A stretch of 9,271 nucleotides of DNA from Acidimicrobiales bacterium (GCA_020439605.1 JAGQSI010000058.1:1-9271); one strand, 5' to 3'. Shown: positions 1-6,951, counted from the first letter of the stretch. The notes: generated by a model from the sequence alone, not told the origin. Translations and numbers: made by a program.

Positions 1-808
1 CGAGCGCCTCAACCCTGGTCTCCATCTCAGATGCCATCATCGTCAAGATCTCGACTGCACCATCTTCGTCTTTGACCTCGTAGGTTGCGGGGAACAGGAG
101 GCCTTCGTAGTTGTTGGTCCCTGCGGGCAGAAGAGCTGTCTTTATCTGTGCGCCGTCAAGTGCAGCGTGAAGGTCCTCGGCCTTGATTCGAGGTACCTTC
201 TCAACGATCCTGGCCACTATCTGATCGACCGTGTAGCCCTCGGGAATTGTGACCTTGGTGGTCTTGACCGCAACCGGGGTATCGGGCCCGGCGTTGAGAA
301 CATCTACGGCTTCTTGGAAGCTCATATTGGTTCTGAACTGGTAGGTGCCGGCCTGGATGGTTTTCAGATCCTTGCCCCCTACCCAAATGTTGAAAACAGT
401 TGAGTTGGTGATCACGCCCTTGTTGGCAAGCACCGAAGCGGCACCTTTAGTGGTTGTCCCCTCAAGTATCGAGATGGTCACCGCCTCGCCAGGCGGACCA
501 CCTGGGTTGACCTGACTTCCCCACCACCAGCGCCCAATACCCACCGTCACCACCACCAGACCCACGATTACAAGCAGGGCCACCAACCAGCGAGGGGCAC
601 TGCTATGTGGAGGCAGATCCACATAGTCGTGGTCGTCATGAGCATCGTGAGCATCGTGGTCGTCATCACCCTGAGGCTCTAATCCCCCATGGGTTTCAAC
701 CGATTCACGCCTTGGCCTACGTGGTCCTTGACGTTGATCTCCCTGATCTTCGCCACCCCCAAGGTCTTGGTGATCGCCTTGGCCGGCGTCCGCTAGTTCG
801 TCACTCAC
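1..808 (-). CDS. mltG: Endolytic murein transglycosylase MltG (YceG-like), 5' part; 3' end outside window
   Basis: Membrane-anchored lytic transglycosylase that cleaves nascent peptidoglycan glycan strands and so sets their length. About 269 N-terminal residues are visible; families usually run about 350-400 or more, so the gene continues past base 1. Layout: a hydrophilic cytoplasmic N-terminus (1-72) with an Asp/His-rich tract (48-61), one membrane helix (about 74-92, WLVALLVIVGLVVVTVGIG) followed by WWW, then the extracytoplasmic part with a LysM-like region (about 105-205) and the start of the catalytic domain. The signature YEGLLFPATYEV contains the expected catalytic Glu at residue 235. 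Start: GTG at 808 has AGGAG nine bases upstream and overlaps the ruvX stop by 8 nt, so translation is probably coupled. aroE often follows in actinobacteria. Identity is sure; the N-terminal tract is lineage-specific. Confidence 0.94.
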   Translation of the reverse strand, partial: MSDELADAGQGDHQDLGGGEDQGDQRQGPRRPRRESVETHGGLEPQGDDDHDAHDAHDDHDYVDLPPHSSAPRWLVALLVIVGLVVVTVGIGRWWWGSQVNPGGPPGEAVTISILEGTTTKGAASVLANKGVITNSTVFNIWVGGKDLKTIQAGTYQFRTNMSFQEAVDVLNAGPDTPVAVKTTKVTIPEGYTVDQIVARIVEKVPRIKAEDLHAALDGAQIKTALLPAGTNNYEGLLFPATYEVKDEDGAVEILTMMASEMETRVEAL

Positions 809-1250
809 TCAGATCTTCTCCTACAGAACCAGCGTTCCTGCGGGCGTCCATCCAATCCTGGAGAATCACCGAGGCCGCTACGGCATCAATAACTTTACGC
901 CTTGCCTTGGCATCAAGATCGCCGCGCTCTCGCAGCGAACGCTCCGCTATGCGCGTGGTCATACGTTCATCGTGTAGCTCAACCGGGACCTTGAGCCTCT
1001 TCGCAAGCTGCTCTCTTTCTGCGATGACTGCCGACGCGGCTATTCCGGTCTTGCCTTCGAGGTCGATCGGTAACCCGAGCAGGACCAACTCCGCTTCCCA
1101 ATCCTCTACGAGCTGCTGGATCTGAGCGTAGAGACGAGATTTGTCTGCAATACGTTCGAGGGTGGTTATGGGAATAGCCACGCGTTCGTCGGCGTCGGAG
1201 ACCGCTACACCAATTCTCTTCGAACCCAGATCCAGGGCCAGTACTCGCAT
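801..1250 (-). CDS. ruvX: RuvX/YqgF family RNase H-like nuclease (putative pre-16S rRNA nuclease / Holliday junction resolvase)
   Basis: Small cytoplasmic RNase H-fold protein. Family members are implicated in 16S rRNA 5'-end processing and resemble Holliday junction resolvases. The 149 residues match the family length. Visible motifs: N-terminal beta strand LALDLGSKRIGVAVSD with catalytic Asp7; LLGLPIDLEG (57-66); HDERMTTRIAE (93-103) with D94, E95, R96 and the TT pair; and the C-terminal helix VIDAVAASVILQDWMD (120-135) with D122, the last metal-binding acid. All expected acidic residues are present, so it should be active. It starts at ATG 1250, six bases after the alaS stop. No clear Shine-Dalgarno is seen, so it probably depends on coupling to alaS. 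Its stop lies inside the mltG start. The alaS-ruvX-mltG order is conserved in actinobacteria. Whether rRNA processing or recombination is the main role is debated for the family. Confidence 0.95.
   Translation of the reverse strand: MRVLALDLGSKRIGVAVSDADERVAIPITTLERIADKSRLYAQIQQLVEDWEAELVLLGLPIDLEGKTGIAASAVIAEREQLAKRLKVPVELHDERMTTRIAERSLRERGDLDAKARRKVIDAVAASVILQDWMDARRNAGSVGEDLSE
818..822 (-). promoter_or_regulatory. Ribosome binding site of mltG
   Basis: AGGAG on the minus strand, nine bases before the GTG at 806-808 and inside the 3' end of ruvX. It fixes the mltG start at the GTG that overlaps the ruvX stop codon. Confidence 0.7.
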
Positions 1251-1256
1251 AGGCAG

Positions 1257-3854
1257 CTAGATGAGCCCAGCGCTCGAGCGTGCTGCCTCAAGCGCCTCGT
1301 CGATTCCTTCTGGGTTCTTGCCTCCAGCCACCGCTATGACGGGATCCTTGCCACCACCACCCTTGACGGCGCGAGCAGCACCAGAAAGCAACTCTCCAGC
1401 ATTGAAACCGGACTCGGGAGCCACCGCAGCCACGAGAGCTACTCCCCCACCTTCAGGTGCACCGATCAGAACCACCGCTTTGATGCCAGCCTGATCTCTA
1501 ACAGCCACCCCAAGGCTCCTCAGGTCATCACGACCAAGTCCATCGACCCGAGCTATCACCACCCCATCTACAGCGGAAGCGGCGAGATCGCTGGCGCCAC
1601 TAGAGGCAAGCTTTGATTTGAGGGATTTCAACTCGGCCTTGAGTTCCTTCAACTCACTGAGGCGCTTGTCGATTCCATCGAGAACTTCAGCGCGGGGAAC
1701 ACCGAGGCGATCAGAGACCGCCCCCAACTCTGCTTCTTCGCGTCGCAGCCGATCTATTGGCCCCATACCGCTGACTGCTTCAATACGGCGCAGGTTGCTG
1801 CCGATCGACGACTCGCCGATGACCTTGATCGGCCCAATGTCTCCGGTTCGACTGACATGGGTGCCACCGCAGAGCTCGGTTGAATGTGGCCCGGCTTCAA
1901 GAACTCGAACAACGTCGCCGTACTTCTCCCCGAAGAATGCGATAGCTCCAAGCTCTAGCGCCTCATCTTTGGTGGTCTCGAAGTGACGAACTGGAGTGTT
2001 GTTCAAAATGTCTGAATTGACGAGGTCTTCGATCATGGAGATCTGAGCTGGGGTGACTGCCTCGAAATGGCTGAAGTCGAAGCGAAGCCGGTCTGGCCCG
2101 ACCCACGAACCTTGCTGTTTCACGTGAGAGCCGAGGACCTCACGTAAGGCCCAGTGCAACAAGTGAGTACCCGTGTGATTTCGGCGGATGGCGTTGCGAC
2201 GGCACACATCGATCGAGGCAGTGAGCGTTGAGCCGACATTGATGTCGGCTCCACCGACAACGATGTGACGATGCAGGCCTGGCAGAGCTTGGAGGGTGTC
2301 TGTGACCTCGTAGAGCAACTCGCCGATCTGGAACTTTCCGGTGTCTCCAACCTGGCCACCCGACTCTGCATAGAAGGGGGTTCTGTCCAAGAAGACGCTT
2401 GCCACCCCATCTGCACCGGGCACGACTCCTAGGACTGTGGCTTCAACGTCCTCGAGCAGATCGCGCCCCACAAACTCCGTTGGACCATGGCTCTCCAGAA
2501 TTGATTGGAACGCATCCGCTTCGTCTCCAACCGCAACAGCGCCCTTCTTGGCGCTCTTGCGAGCCCGATCTCTTTGATCGGCCATAGCGGCGTCGAAACC
2601 AGCTCGGTCGACCTCAAAACCTCGGCCCTGCGCTATCTCGGTGGTTACCTCAAGTGGGAAGCCATATGTGTCGTGCAACTGGAAAGCAACTGCACCGCCA
2701 AGTGCACCTCCCTGCTCCACACCCTCTAGGGCGGAGTCGAGAATGGTGAGACCACTCTTCAACGTACGGCGGAACTGTTCTTCTTCGCGGCCGAGCACAC
2801 TCAACACGGTGTCCGAGTTGGCAACGAGATGCGGATAGGCGGAGCCCATGATCTTTATGACCTGCTCCGCCATCAGCGACGAGATTGGCTTGTCCACCCC
2901 TAGCAGGTAGGAGAAACGAACCGCTCTGCGAATAATGCGGCGAAGCACATAACCACGATCCTCGTTGGAGGGCATTACCCCGTCGGCAACCAGGAAGCTC
3001 ATGGTCCTTGCATGATCTGCGAGAAGCTTTAGAGCCACATCGGAGTCTGGATCTGCTCCGAGTCCAACACCAGTGAATGATTGAGCGGCGTCTACAAGCC
3101 CTGCTAGTTCGTCGGTGTCGAACACGTTGGGTGAGCCGATGGTGACTCCAAGCAAACGCTCGAGGCCTGCTCCAGTGTCTATGTTCTGGGACTTCAACGG
3201 GCGCAGCGAGCCATCTTCCTGGCGGGAGTACTGCTGAAATACCAGATTCCAGAACTCTACGAACCGGTTCTCCGCCGCTGGATTGGCCGGACCTCCATCG
3301 GGGCCGAACTCTGAACCAAAATCCCAGAACAATTCCGAACACGGACCGCATGGGCCGGTGTCTCCCATTTCCCAGAAGTTGTCCTCGTCGAGGCGAGCGA
3401 TCCGCTCAATGGGGAAACCAATCTCGTCCACCCAGAGTTGAACCGCTTCGTCATCATCTACATGACAAGTGACCCAGATCCGTTCTCCGTCCAGGCCAAG
3501 GATCTCCGTGGTGAACTCCCATGCCCATTTGATGGCATCCGACTTGAAATAGTCGCCGAAACTGAAGTTGCCGAGCATCTCGAAGAACGACAGATGTCGA
3601 GGAGATCTACCAATGGCATCTAGGTCATTGTGTTTGCCGCCCGCTCTCACACATGCCTGGATGGAACTCGCCCGAGGCGGCTGATAAGGGACGGCTTCCT
3701 CACCGATGAAATAGGGAACGAAGGGCATCATTCCCGAGTTGGTGAACATGGGTGCCGAGGGATGCAGCGGGATCAGACCAGCCGATTCAACACTGGTGTG
3801 GTGGCGTTCGGTCCAGAACTGGGCCCACGCGTTGCGCAGTTGCTCTGCTCGCAT
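1257..3854 (-). CDS. alaS: Alanyl-tRNA synthetase (AlaRS)
   Basis: Class II enzyme that charges tRNA(Ala) and edits Ser and Gly mischarging. 865 residues, near the usual 870-880. Domains: aminoacylation core (about 1-250) with the FTNSGM region, GKHNDLD (73-79), the class II motif 2 region SPRHLSFFEMLGNFSFGDYF and the motif 3 element TGAGLERLL; tRNA recognition region with LHDTYGFPLE (394-403); editing domain with AESGGQVGDTG, the zinc motif HTGTH (H560, H564) and CGGTH (C662, H666), all four ligands intact; a short coiled coil (about 730-750); and the C-Ala domain ending in the glycine-rich KGGGGKDPVIAVAGGK. Start: the frame stays open to a TTG at 3893, but ATG 3854 fits the family N-terminus (MRAEQLRNAWAQFW) and has GGAAGGGG upstream. 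Upstream gap 94 bp; ruvX follows after 6 bp. No frameshift or missing key residue. Confidence 0.98.
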   Translation of the reverse strand: MRAEQLRNAWAQFWTERHHTSVESAGLIPLHPSAPMFTNSGMMPFVPYFIGEEAVPYQPPRASSIQACVRAGGKHNDLDAIGRSPRHLSFFEMLGNFSFGDYFKSDAIKWAWEFTTEILGLDGERIWVTCHVDDDEAVQLWVDEIGFPIERIARLDEDNFWEMGDTGPCGPCSELFWDFGSEFGPDGGPANPAAENRFVEFWNLVFQQYSRQEDGSLRPLKSQNIDTGAGLERLLGVTIGSPNVFDTDELAGLVDAAQSFTGVGLGADPDSDVALKLLADHARTMSFLVADGVMPSNEDRGYVLRRIIRRAVRFSYLLGVDKPISSLMAEQVIKIMGSAYPHLVANSDTVLSVLGREEEQFRRTLKSGLTILDSALEGVEQGGALGGAVAFQLHDTYGFPLEVTTEIAQGRGFEVDRAGFDAAMADQRDRARKSAKKGAVAVGDEADAFQSILESHGPTEFVGRDLLEDVEATVLGVVPGADGVASVFLDRTPFYAESGGQVGDTGKFQIGELLYEVTDTLQALPGLHRHIVVGGADINVGSTLTASIDVCRRNAIRRNHTGTHLLHWALREVLGSHVKQQGSWVGPDRLRFDFSHFEAVTPAQISMIEDLVNSDILNNTPVRHFETTKDEALELGAIAFFGEKYGDVVRVLEAGPHSTELCGGTHVSRTGDIGPIKVIGESSIGSNLRRIEAVSGMGPIDRLRREEAELGAVSDRLGVPRAEVLDGIDKRLSELKELKAELKSLKSKLASSGASDLAASAVDGVVIARVDGLGRDDLRSLGVAVRDQAGIKAVVLIGAPEGGGVALVAAVAPESGFNAGELLSGAARAVKGGGGKDPVIAVAGGKNPEGIDEALEAARSSAGLI

Positions 3855-3863
3855 GCGCTCAAT

Positions 3864-3871
3864 CCCCTTCC
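3864..3871 (-). promoter_or_regulatory. Ribosome binding site deciding the alaS start
   Basis: GGAAGGGG on the minus strand, nine bases before ATG 3854. This supports the internal ATG over the upstream in-frame TTG at 3893, which would add 13 residues atypical for AlaRS. Confidence 0.65.
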
Positions 3872-3899
3872 AACAATGCACGGCCGCGCCCAAGTGCGC

Positions 3900-3927
3900 G
3901 AGTTAGTTGTTCAACCCTAATGGTCAA
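3900..3927 (-). promoter_or_regulatory. Possible weak promoter for alaS
   Basis: In the 94-bp gap before alaS the minus strand reads TTGACC (3922-3927), a 16-base spacer, then TAACTC (3900-3905), about 45 bases before the alaS ATG. The -35 element is good; the -10 matches the actinobacterial TANNNT only in part. The call rests on motif resemblance and position alone. The gap shows no terminator with a T-run. Confidence 0.25.
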
Positions 3928-3948
3928 CATGACGATCCAACGATGTCG

Positions 3949-4230
3949 TTATCGGCGCGAGCAGCGCTTGTCTGCTGGCGACTCACCGACGAAAGTCCGG
4001 TCCTGAACCCGGGCGCGAAGCTCTGCCTCGGTGGCCTTCATTGCCTCGCGGCCTTCGCTTGCGGCTGCCTTGACGGTTTCGGCGAGGCCCTTGCCCGCAG
4101 CAGAAGCCCTGATGGCAACCTGCTCTGGCATATACGCCTCAACGGTTTCTTCAACTTTGCGCTTTGCCCAGAACGCTCCGCTGGCACCGACCACAACTCC
4201 GGTGCCCATCCAGATAATTCTCTTGAACAC
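3949..4230 (-). CDS. Small single-pass membrane protein, DUF6167-like
   Basis: 93-residue protein of unknown function. One membrane helix at the N-terminus (about 4-22, RIIWMGTGVVVGASGAFWA) is followed by KRK and a soluble, charged, helix-prone tail with a TVKAAASEGREAM segment. The pattern of an N-terminal FWxGxG-type helix, a short K/R-V-E-E-T-V-E-Y-P linker and an amphipathic tail resembles the actinobacterial DUF6167 family, whose genes sit beside alaS; position here supports that. Start: GTG 4230 has AAAGGA about six bases upstream. It begins two bases after the DUF948-like stop, so the two are surely co-transcribed. The basic C-terminus (KRCSRR) is not obviously conserved. The family assignment comes from memory of its pattern and should be tested with a profile search. 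No function is known to me. Confidence 0.8.
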   Translation of the reverse strand: MFKRIIWMGTGVVVGASGAFWAKRKVEETVEAYMPEQVAIRASAAGKGLAETVKAAASEGREAMKATEAELRARVQDRTFVGESPADKRCSRR

Positions 4231-4232
4231 GA

Positions 4233-4610
4233 TTATTCCTTTCGCATGCGCCGTGCTGCTTTTGACGCACCAGAACGAAGAGCCACGGTCTTGATGACCG
4301 GTGCAGATAGGGCTCGATAGGCCAACTTGGAGGTGGCATCCACCGTGGCACTAATGGACTCGGCGCTACCAACAAGGCGATCCACACGCTCTAGCTCATA
4401 GTTGGCTTCCTCTAGGGCCGAGGCCATGTCGTCTATGAGCGGAAGCGCCTGAGCATTCAACTCGTCAAGCGTTCTGGTAACCCATCTGACTGCTATCAGA
4501 ATCCGCTGAAGAGCGAAGAGCACCGCAACTACAGCAACGATCGAGCAACCGGTGATGATGACCAGAGCAAGGTCTGATGCCGACATCTCAGCTAGCACAA
4601 GTCCACTCAC
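4233..4610 (-). CDS. Membrane-anchored helical protein, DUF948-like
   Basis: 125-residue protein of unknown biochemical role. One membrane helix (about 13-36, rich in Val, Ala, Ile and Leu) is followed by a long helical region predicted to lie outside the bilayer: RTLDELNAQALPLIDDMASALEE, then NYELERVDRLVGSAESISATVD and SAPVIKTVALRSG. The spaced PL(I/L), NxxLxRVD-like and (S/G)xPVIKxxA elements match actinobacterial DUF948 proteins, which share features with methyl-accepting helical signalling stalks but carry no signalling domain. Start: GTG 4610 overlaps the rarA stop (GTGA), with AGGA about ten bases upstream; a downstream ATG at 4586 is possible and would remove eight residues before the helix. 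Gene order rarA - DUF948 - DUF6167 - alaS is the usual actinobacterial context. An envelope role is only inferred. Confidence 0.85.
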   Translation of the reverse strand: MSGLVLAEMSASDLALVIITGCSIVAVVAVLFALQRILIAVRWVTRTLDELNAQALPLIDDMASALEEANYELERVDRLVGSAESISATVDATSKLAYRALSAPVIKTVALRSGASKAARRMRKE

Positions 4611-5926
4611 TGTTGTTGGTCCTGTGATCGTCTCTGTGTCATTCGTTCGGCTATCTCTCGTTCTCGACCGTGGTTGGACGGCTCGTAGTAGCGACGGGAC
4701 AGAACTTCATCCGGTCGGTACTGCTGAGGCACCCATCCACGCGGGTCGTCATGAGGATACTGGTAGCCAGAACCGTGACCGAGCTTCGATGCGCCCTGAT
4801 AGTGACCGTCTCGCAGATGCATAGGAACCCCTGATGACGGAGTGTTCCTGACGTCTTGGCCAGCCGCCGAAATGGCGGTGGTCACCCTGTTGGACTTCGG
4901 GGCACCAGCTAGATGAACCACTGCCTGGGCCAGGTTGAGTTGTGCCTCTGGTAGACCGACATGCTCCACCGCCTGGGCCGCAGCTACCGCCACCAGGAGA
5001 GACAATGGGTCCGCTTCACCAACGTCTTCGGAGGCCAAGATGATGAGCCGCCTGGCTATGAAACGGGCGTCCTCGCCTGCCTCGAGCATGGTGGCGAGCC
5101 AGTAGAGACCGGCATCTATGTCCGAACCCCGGATGGACTTGATGAATGCAGACGCGACGTCATAGTGATCATCTCGCCCATAGCGAAGAGCCTTGGTACC
5201 CAACGCGGCTTCTGCATCACTCAACTCGACAACAGGAGCAGAACCTTGAGTTGCTGCTCGTTGCTGAGCCAGAGCAATGGCCACCTCCAGGCTTGTGAGG
5301 GTATGGCGACCATCTCCATTGGCTCGAGATGCCAGGTGTTCAATGGCTTCGTCCGTGGCCGATGTGGACTCGGCGCTAAGGGCTTTGGCTATCAGGTCCT
5401 TTGCGGCGGTTTCGTCCAATGCGTTGAGTCTGAAGAGAGTGGATCTACTCAACAGCGGTGGATTGACCTCGAAATAGGGGTTCTCGGTGGTAGCTCCGAT
5501 GAGGGTCAACAGGCCACTTTCCACCGAGGGCAACAACGCATCTTGTTGGGTTTTGTTGAAGCGGTGAACCTCGTCGAGAAACAGAATCGTGGACTGCTGA
5601 CGTTCCCCAAGTCGCTGCTGAGCTCTCGCCACCACCTCTCTCACGTCCTTCACGCCCGCAGTCACAGCAGACAGCGTCTCAAAGGCGCGGGCGGTATGAA
5701 GTGCAATCACCTTGGCGAGGGTTGTCTTGCCGGTGCCGGGTGGACCCCACAAGATCACCGAGGACAAACGGTCGGCTTCTATCAGTACCCGTAGTGGCTG
5801 ACCGGGACCCAAGAGGTGGTCCTGTCCCGCGATGTCATCGAGGGACCTTGGCCTGAGCCGATCCGCTAGTGGCGCCCTACGGGCCAATTGTTCTGCCGCC
5901 GAAGCACCAAAGAGATCGTCGGTCAT
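4607..5926 (-). CDS. rarA: Replication-associated recombination protein A (RarA/MgsA), AAA+ ATPase
   Basis: Clamp-loader-like AAA+ ATPase acting at stalled replication forks and single-strand DNA ends; related to eukaryotic WRNIP1/Mgs1. 439 residues, full length. Visible: RPRSLDDIAGQDHLLGPG leader (25-42), Walker A GPPGTGKTT (61-69), Walker B ILFLDEVHRF (114-123), sensor 1 GATTENP (144-150), arginine finger R161 in LLSRSTLFRL, sensor 2 / lid region SRANGDGRHTLTSLE (200-214), and the family-specific C-terminal tetramerisation domain with KSIRGSDIDAGLYWLA, ARRLIILASEDVG and the closing HYQGASKLGHGSGYQYPHDD. Every catalytic residue is present. Start ATG 5926 overlaps the DUF1003 stop (ATGA); no good Shine-Dalgarno is visible, so coupling is likely. 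The stop overlaps the next start (GTGA). The final 20 residues are polar, Gln/Arg-rich and not conserved. Confidence 0.97.
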   Translation of the reverse strand: MTDDLFGASAAEQLARRAPLADRLRPRSLDDIAGQDHLLGPGQPLRVLIEADRLSSVILWGPPGTGKTTLAKVIALHTARAFETLSAVTAGVKDVREVVARAQQRLGERQQSTILFLDEVHRFNKTQQDALLPSVESGLLTLIGATTENPYFEVNPPLLSRSTLFRLNALDETAAKDLIAKALSAESTSATDEAIEHLASRANGDGRHTLTSLEVAIALAQQRAATQGSAPVVELSDAEAALGTKALRYGRDDHYDVASAFIKSIRGSDIDAGLYWLATMLEAGEDARFIARRLIILASEDVGEADPLSLLVAVAAAQAVEHVGLPEAQLNLAQAVVHLAGAPKSNRVTTAISAAGQDVRNTPSSGVPMHLRDGHYQGASKLGHGSGYQYPHDDPRGWVPQQYRPDEVLSRRYYEPSNHGREREIAERMTQRRSQDQQQ

Positions 5927-6426
5927 GACGATGAACCGTGATCGCTGCTTTCCTTGGCGAGCAACAAGCGGTCCAGCTTGGCCTCAAGACGTGCTAGGTC
6001 ATCAGAGTTGATTACCCGCATCCTCAGACCAGCCAACTCCCTGGCCAGGTAGTCCAGATCTGCTTTGACCTCGGCCGCACGGCGTCTGTCCTCGGCCGCC
6101 TCCTGTCGGTCACGATCCGCTTGGCGGGTTTCGGCCAACAAAATCAAAGGGGCGGCGTAAGCAGCCTGAGTGGAGAACGCCAGGTTGAGGAGAATGAATG
6201 GATACTTGTCGAACTGCAGATTTTCAGGTGCAGCGGCGTTCCATGTGAACCACAAGATCACCAGTACTGTCTGAAAAGCCAGGAACTTGGCAGTGCCCAG
6301 AGTATGGGCAATCCGTTCGCTGAACCTCCCGAAACCCTCCGGGTCATAGTGGTACCCAAAGCGATCCCCGTAACGGGGAGTAGAAAGATCCCTGGCGGAT
6401 CTGCGCAGCTTTCGGGTCAACAGCAC
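5923..6426 (-). CDS. DUF1003 family two-helix membrane protein
   Basis: 167-residue inner-membrane protein of unknown function. The sequence follows the DUF1003 pattern: DPEGFGRFSERIAHTLGT leader, membrane helix 1 (about 46-64) with W59 and the WFTWN segment, the hallmark FDKYPFILLNLAFS turn (72-85), helix 2 (about 78-98) running into ETRQADRDRQEAAEDRRR, and a long highly charged helix (100-157) that probably forms a cytoplasmic coiled coil with leucine-spaced ends. Start: an in-frame stop lies at 6436-6438, so GTG 6426 is the first possible start; no strong Shine-Dalgarno precedes it, and an inverted repeat covers it. TTG 6420 is an alternative. The stop overlaps rarA (ATGA), so rarA is probably translated with it. 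It comes between aspS and rarA together with the DUF4234-like gene. Confidence 0.88.
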   Translation of the reverse strand: MLLTRKLRRSARDLSTPRYGDRFGYHYDPEGFGRFSERIAHTLGTAKFLAFQTVLVILWFTWNAAAPENLQFDKYPFILLNLAFSTQAAYAAPLILLAETRQADRDRQEAAEDRRRAAEVKADLDYLARELAGLRMRVINSDDLARLEAKLDRLLLAKESSDHGSSS

Positions 6427-6434
6427 GCGTTGAC
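6416..6434. repeat. Inverted repeat spanning the DUF1003 start codon
   Basis: Perfect 6-bp arms, GTCAAC (6416-6421) and GTTGAC (6429-6434), with a 7-base loop that contains the GTG start (6424-6426) of the DUF1003 gene. A further TTGACC copy lies at 6466-6471, so the same hexamer core appears three times within about 60 bases. It could be a weak RNA hairpin over the start, an operator, or chance. Confidence 0.4.
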
Positions 6435-6471
6435 GCTACCCGCCCTGGGCTATTGAATACCTACATTGACC

Positions 6472-6861
6472 CTAAAAAGGCGCCGTGGTGGGCGCAGCGG
6501 GTGGTGGTGTGGACCCAGCGGCACTCTCCCAATAGGCATTGAGAGCATTCTGCGTCTTGGACAACCAAATGAGGCCGCCGATGAGGGGCAGAAATACCCA
6601 GAATCCAGTTGCCAAGGAGACCTCAGATGTGCGGCCACTTCGAACATAGAGATCGTTCACCTCGGATGGCATCAGGAAAGCATTGACCAAGCCCGTGAGA
6701 ATTGCGAGCAGAAGGCCAATGCCTCCACCAATACCTTGACCGGAATGGTCCTTCATCTCCTTGAAGGTCACGTACTGCCAGTAGATCGCGTAAATGCCGA
6801 ATGTCACTATCGACAAAAGAAGCACAACCAACCATGAACGCTGCTGACCTACTGGACCCAT
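6472..6861 (-). CDS. DUF4234-like multi-pass membrane protein
   Basis: 129-residue membrane protein of unknown function. It matches the DUF4234 pattern: an R-S-W start, membrane helix 1 (about 9-28) with the LLSIVTFGIYAIYWQY signature, a charged loop (FKEMKDHSGQG), helix 2 (about 46-64), the MPSEVNDLYVRSGR loop, helix 3 (about 85-102) and the terminal WLSKTQNALNAYW element. A Pro/Ala/Thr-rich tail (117-129) ends the protein and is probably disordered. Start: ATG 6861 has a strong GGAGGAG six bases upstream, the best ribosome binding site in the window, which suggests translation independent of aspS. It lies 90 bp after aspS and 45 bp before the DUF1003 gene. Such proteins are often found as small accessory membrane genes; no role is known to me. 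Confidence 0.85.
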   Translation of the reverse strand: MGPVGQQRSWLVVLLLSIVTFGIYAIYWQYVTFKEMKDHSGQGIGGGIGLLLAILTGLVNAFLMPSEVNDLYVRSGRTSEVSLATGFWVFLPLIGGLIWLSKTQNALNAYWESAAGSTPPPAAPTTAPF

Positions 6862-6867
6862 ATCAAT

Positions 6868-6874
6868 CTCCTCC
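6868..6874 (-). promoter_or_regulatory. Strong ribosome binding site of the DUF4234-like gene
   Basis: GGAGGAG on the minus strand, six bases before ATG 6861. It settles the start codon. Confidence 0.8.
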
Positions 6875-6916
6875 GGTTGCTAGATACCTGACTGTAGCCA
6901 CTTCCCTCATGTCGGG

Positions 6917-6943
6917 AGACGGATCCCAGACACCTAGACGGAT
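6917..6943. repeat. Short direct repeat in the aspS - DUF4234 gap
   Basis: The 8-mer AGACGGAT occurs at 6917-6924 and 6936-6943 (offset 19 bp, about two helix turns), with a further AGAC at 6928-6931. The rest of this 90-bp gap shows no convincing terminator or promoter. The repeat could be an operator pair or chance. Confidence 0.3.
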
Positions 6944-6951
6944 TCATGGCT

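Noticed and set aside
607..1125. Plus-strand 172-codon frame with a His-rich start, opposite mltG and ruvX
   Set aside because: The His/Arg richness is the complement of the Asp/His tract in MltG; the rest mirrors conserved ruvX. No support as a gene.
2650..3351. Minus-strand 233-codon frame inside alaS
   Set aside because: Lies wholly within intact alaS in another frame; Arg/Ser/Trp-rich sequence without a family pattern.
3855..3893. Upstream TTG start for alaS (13 extra residues)
   Set aside because: The family N-terminus begins at the ATG at 3854, which also has a good ribosome binding site; the extra residues do not fit AlaRS.
3855..3948. T-box or other tRNA-sensing leader before alaS
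   Set aside because: The gap is only 94 bp, too short for a T-box, with no recognisable T-box sequence or terminator.
4961..5794. Long open frame of 277 codons on the plus strand opposite rarA
   Set aside because: It is antisense to a fully conserved RarA, its translation shows no recognisable domain or helix pattern, and it has Cys/Gly/Arg-rich composition typical of a reverse-strand shadow.
6904..6917. Possible terminator hairpin TCCC-N6-GGGA after aspS
   Set aside because: Only four paired bases and no T-run on the transcribed side; too weak to call.
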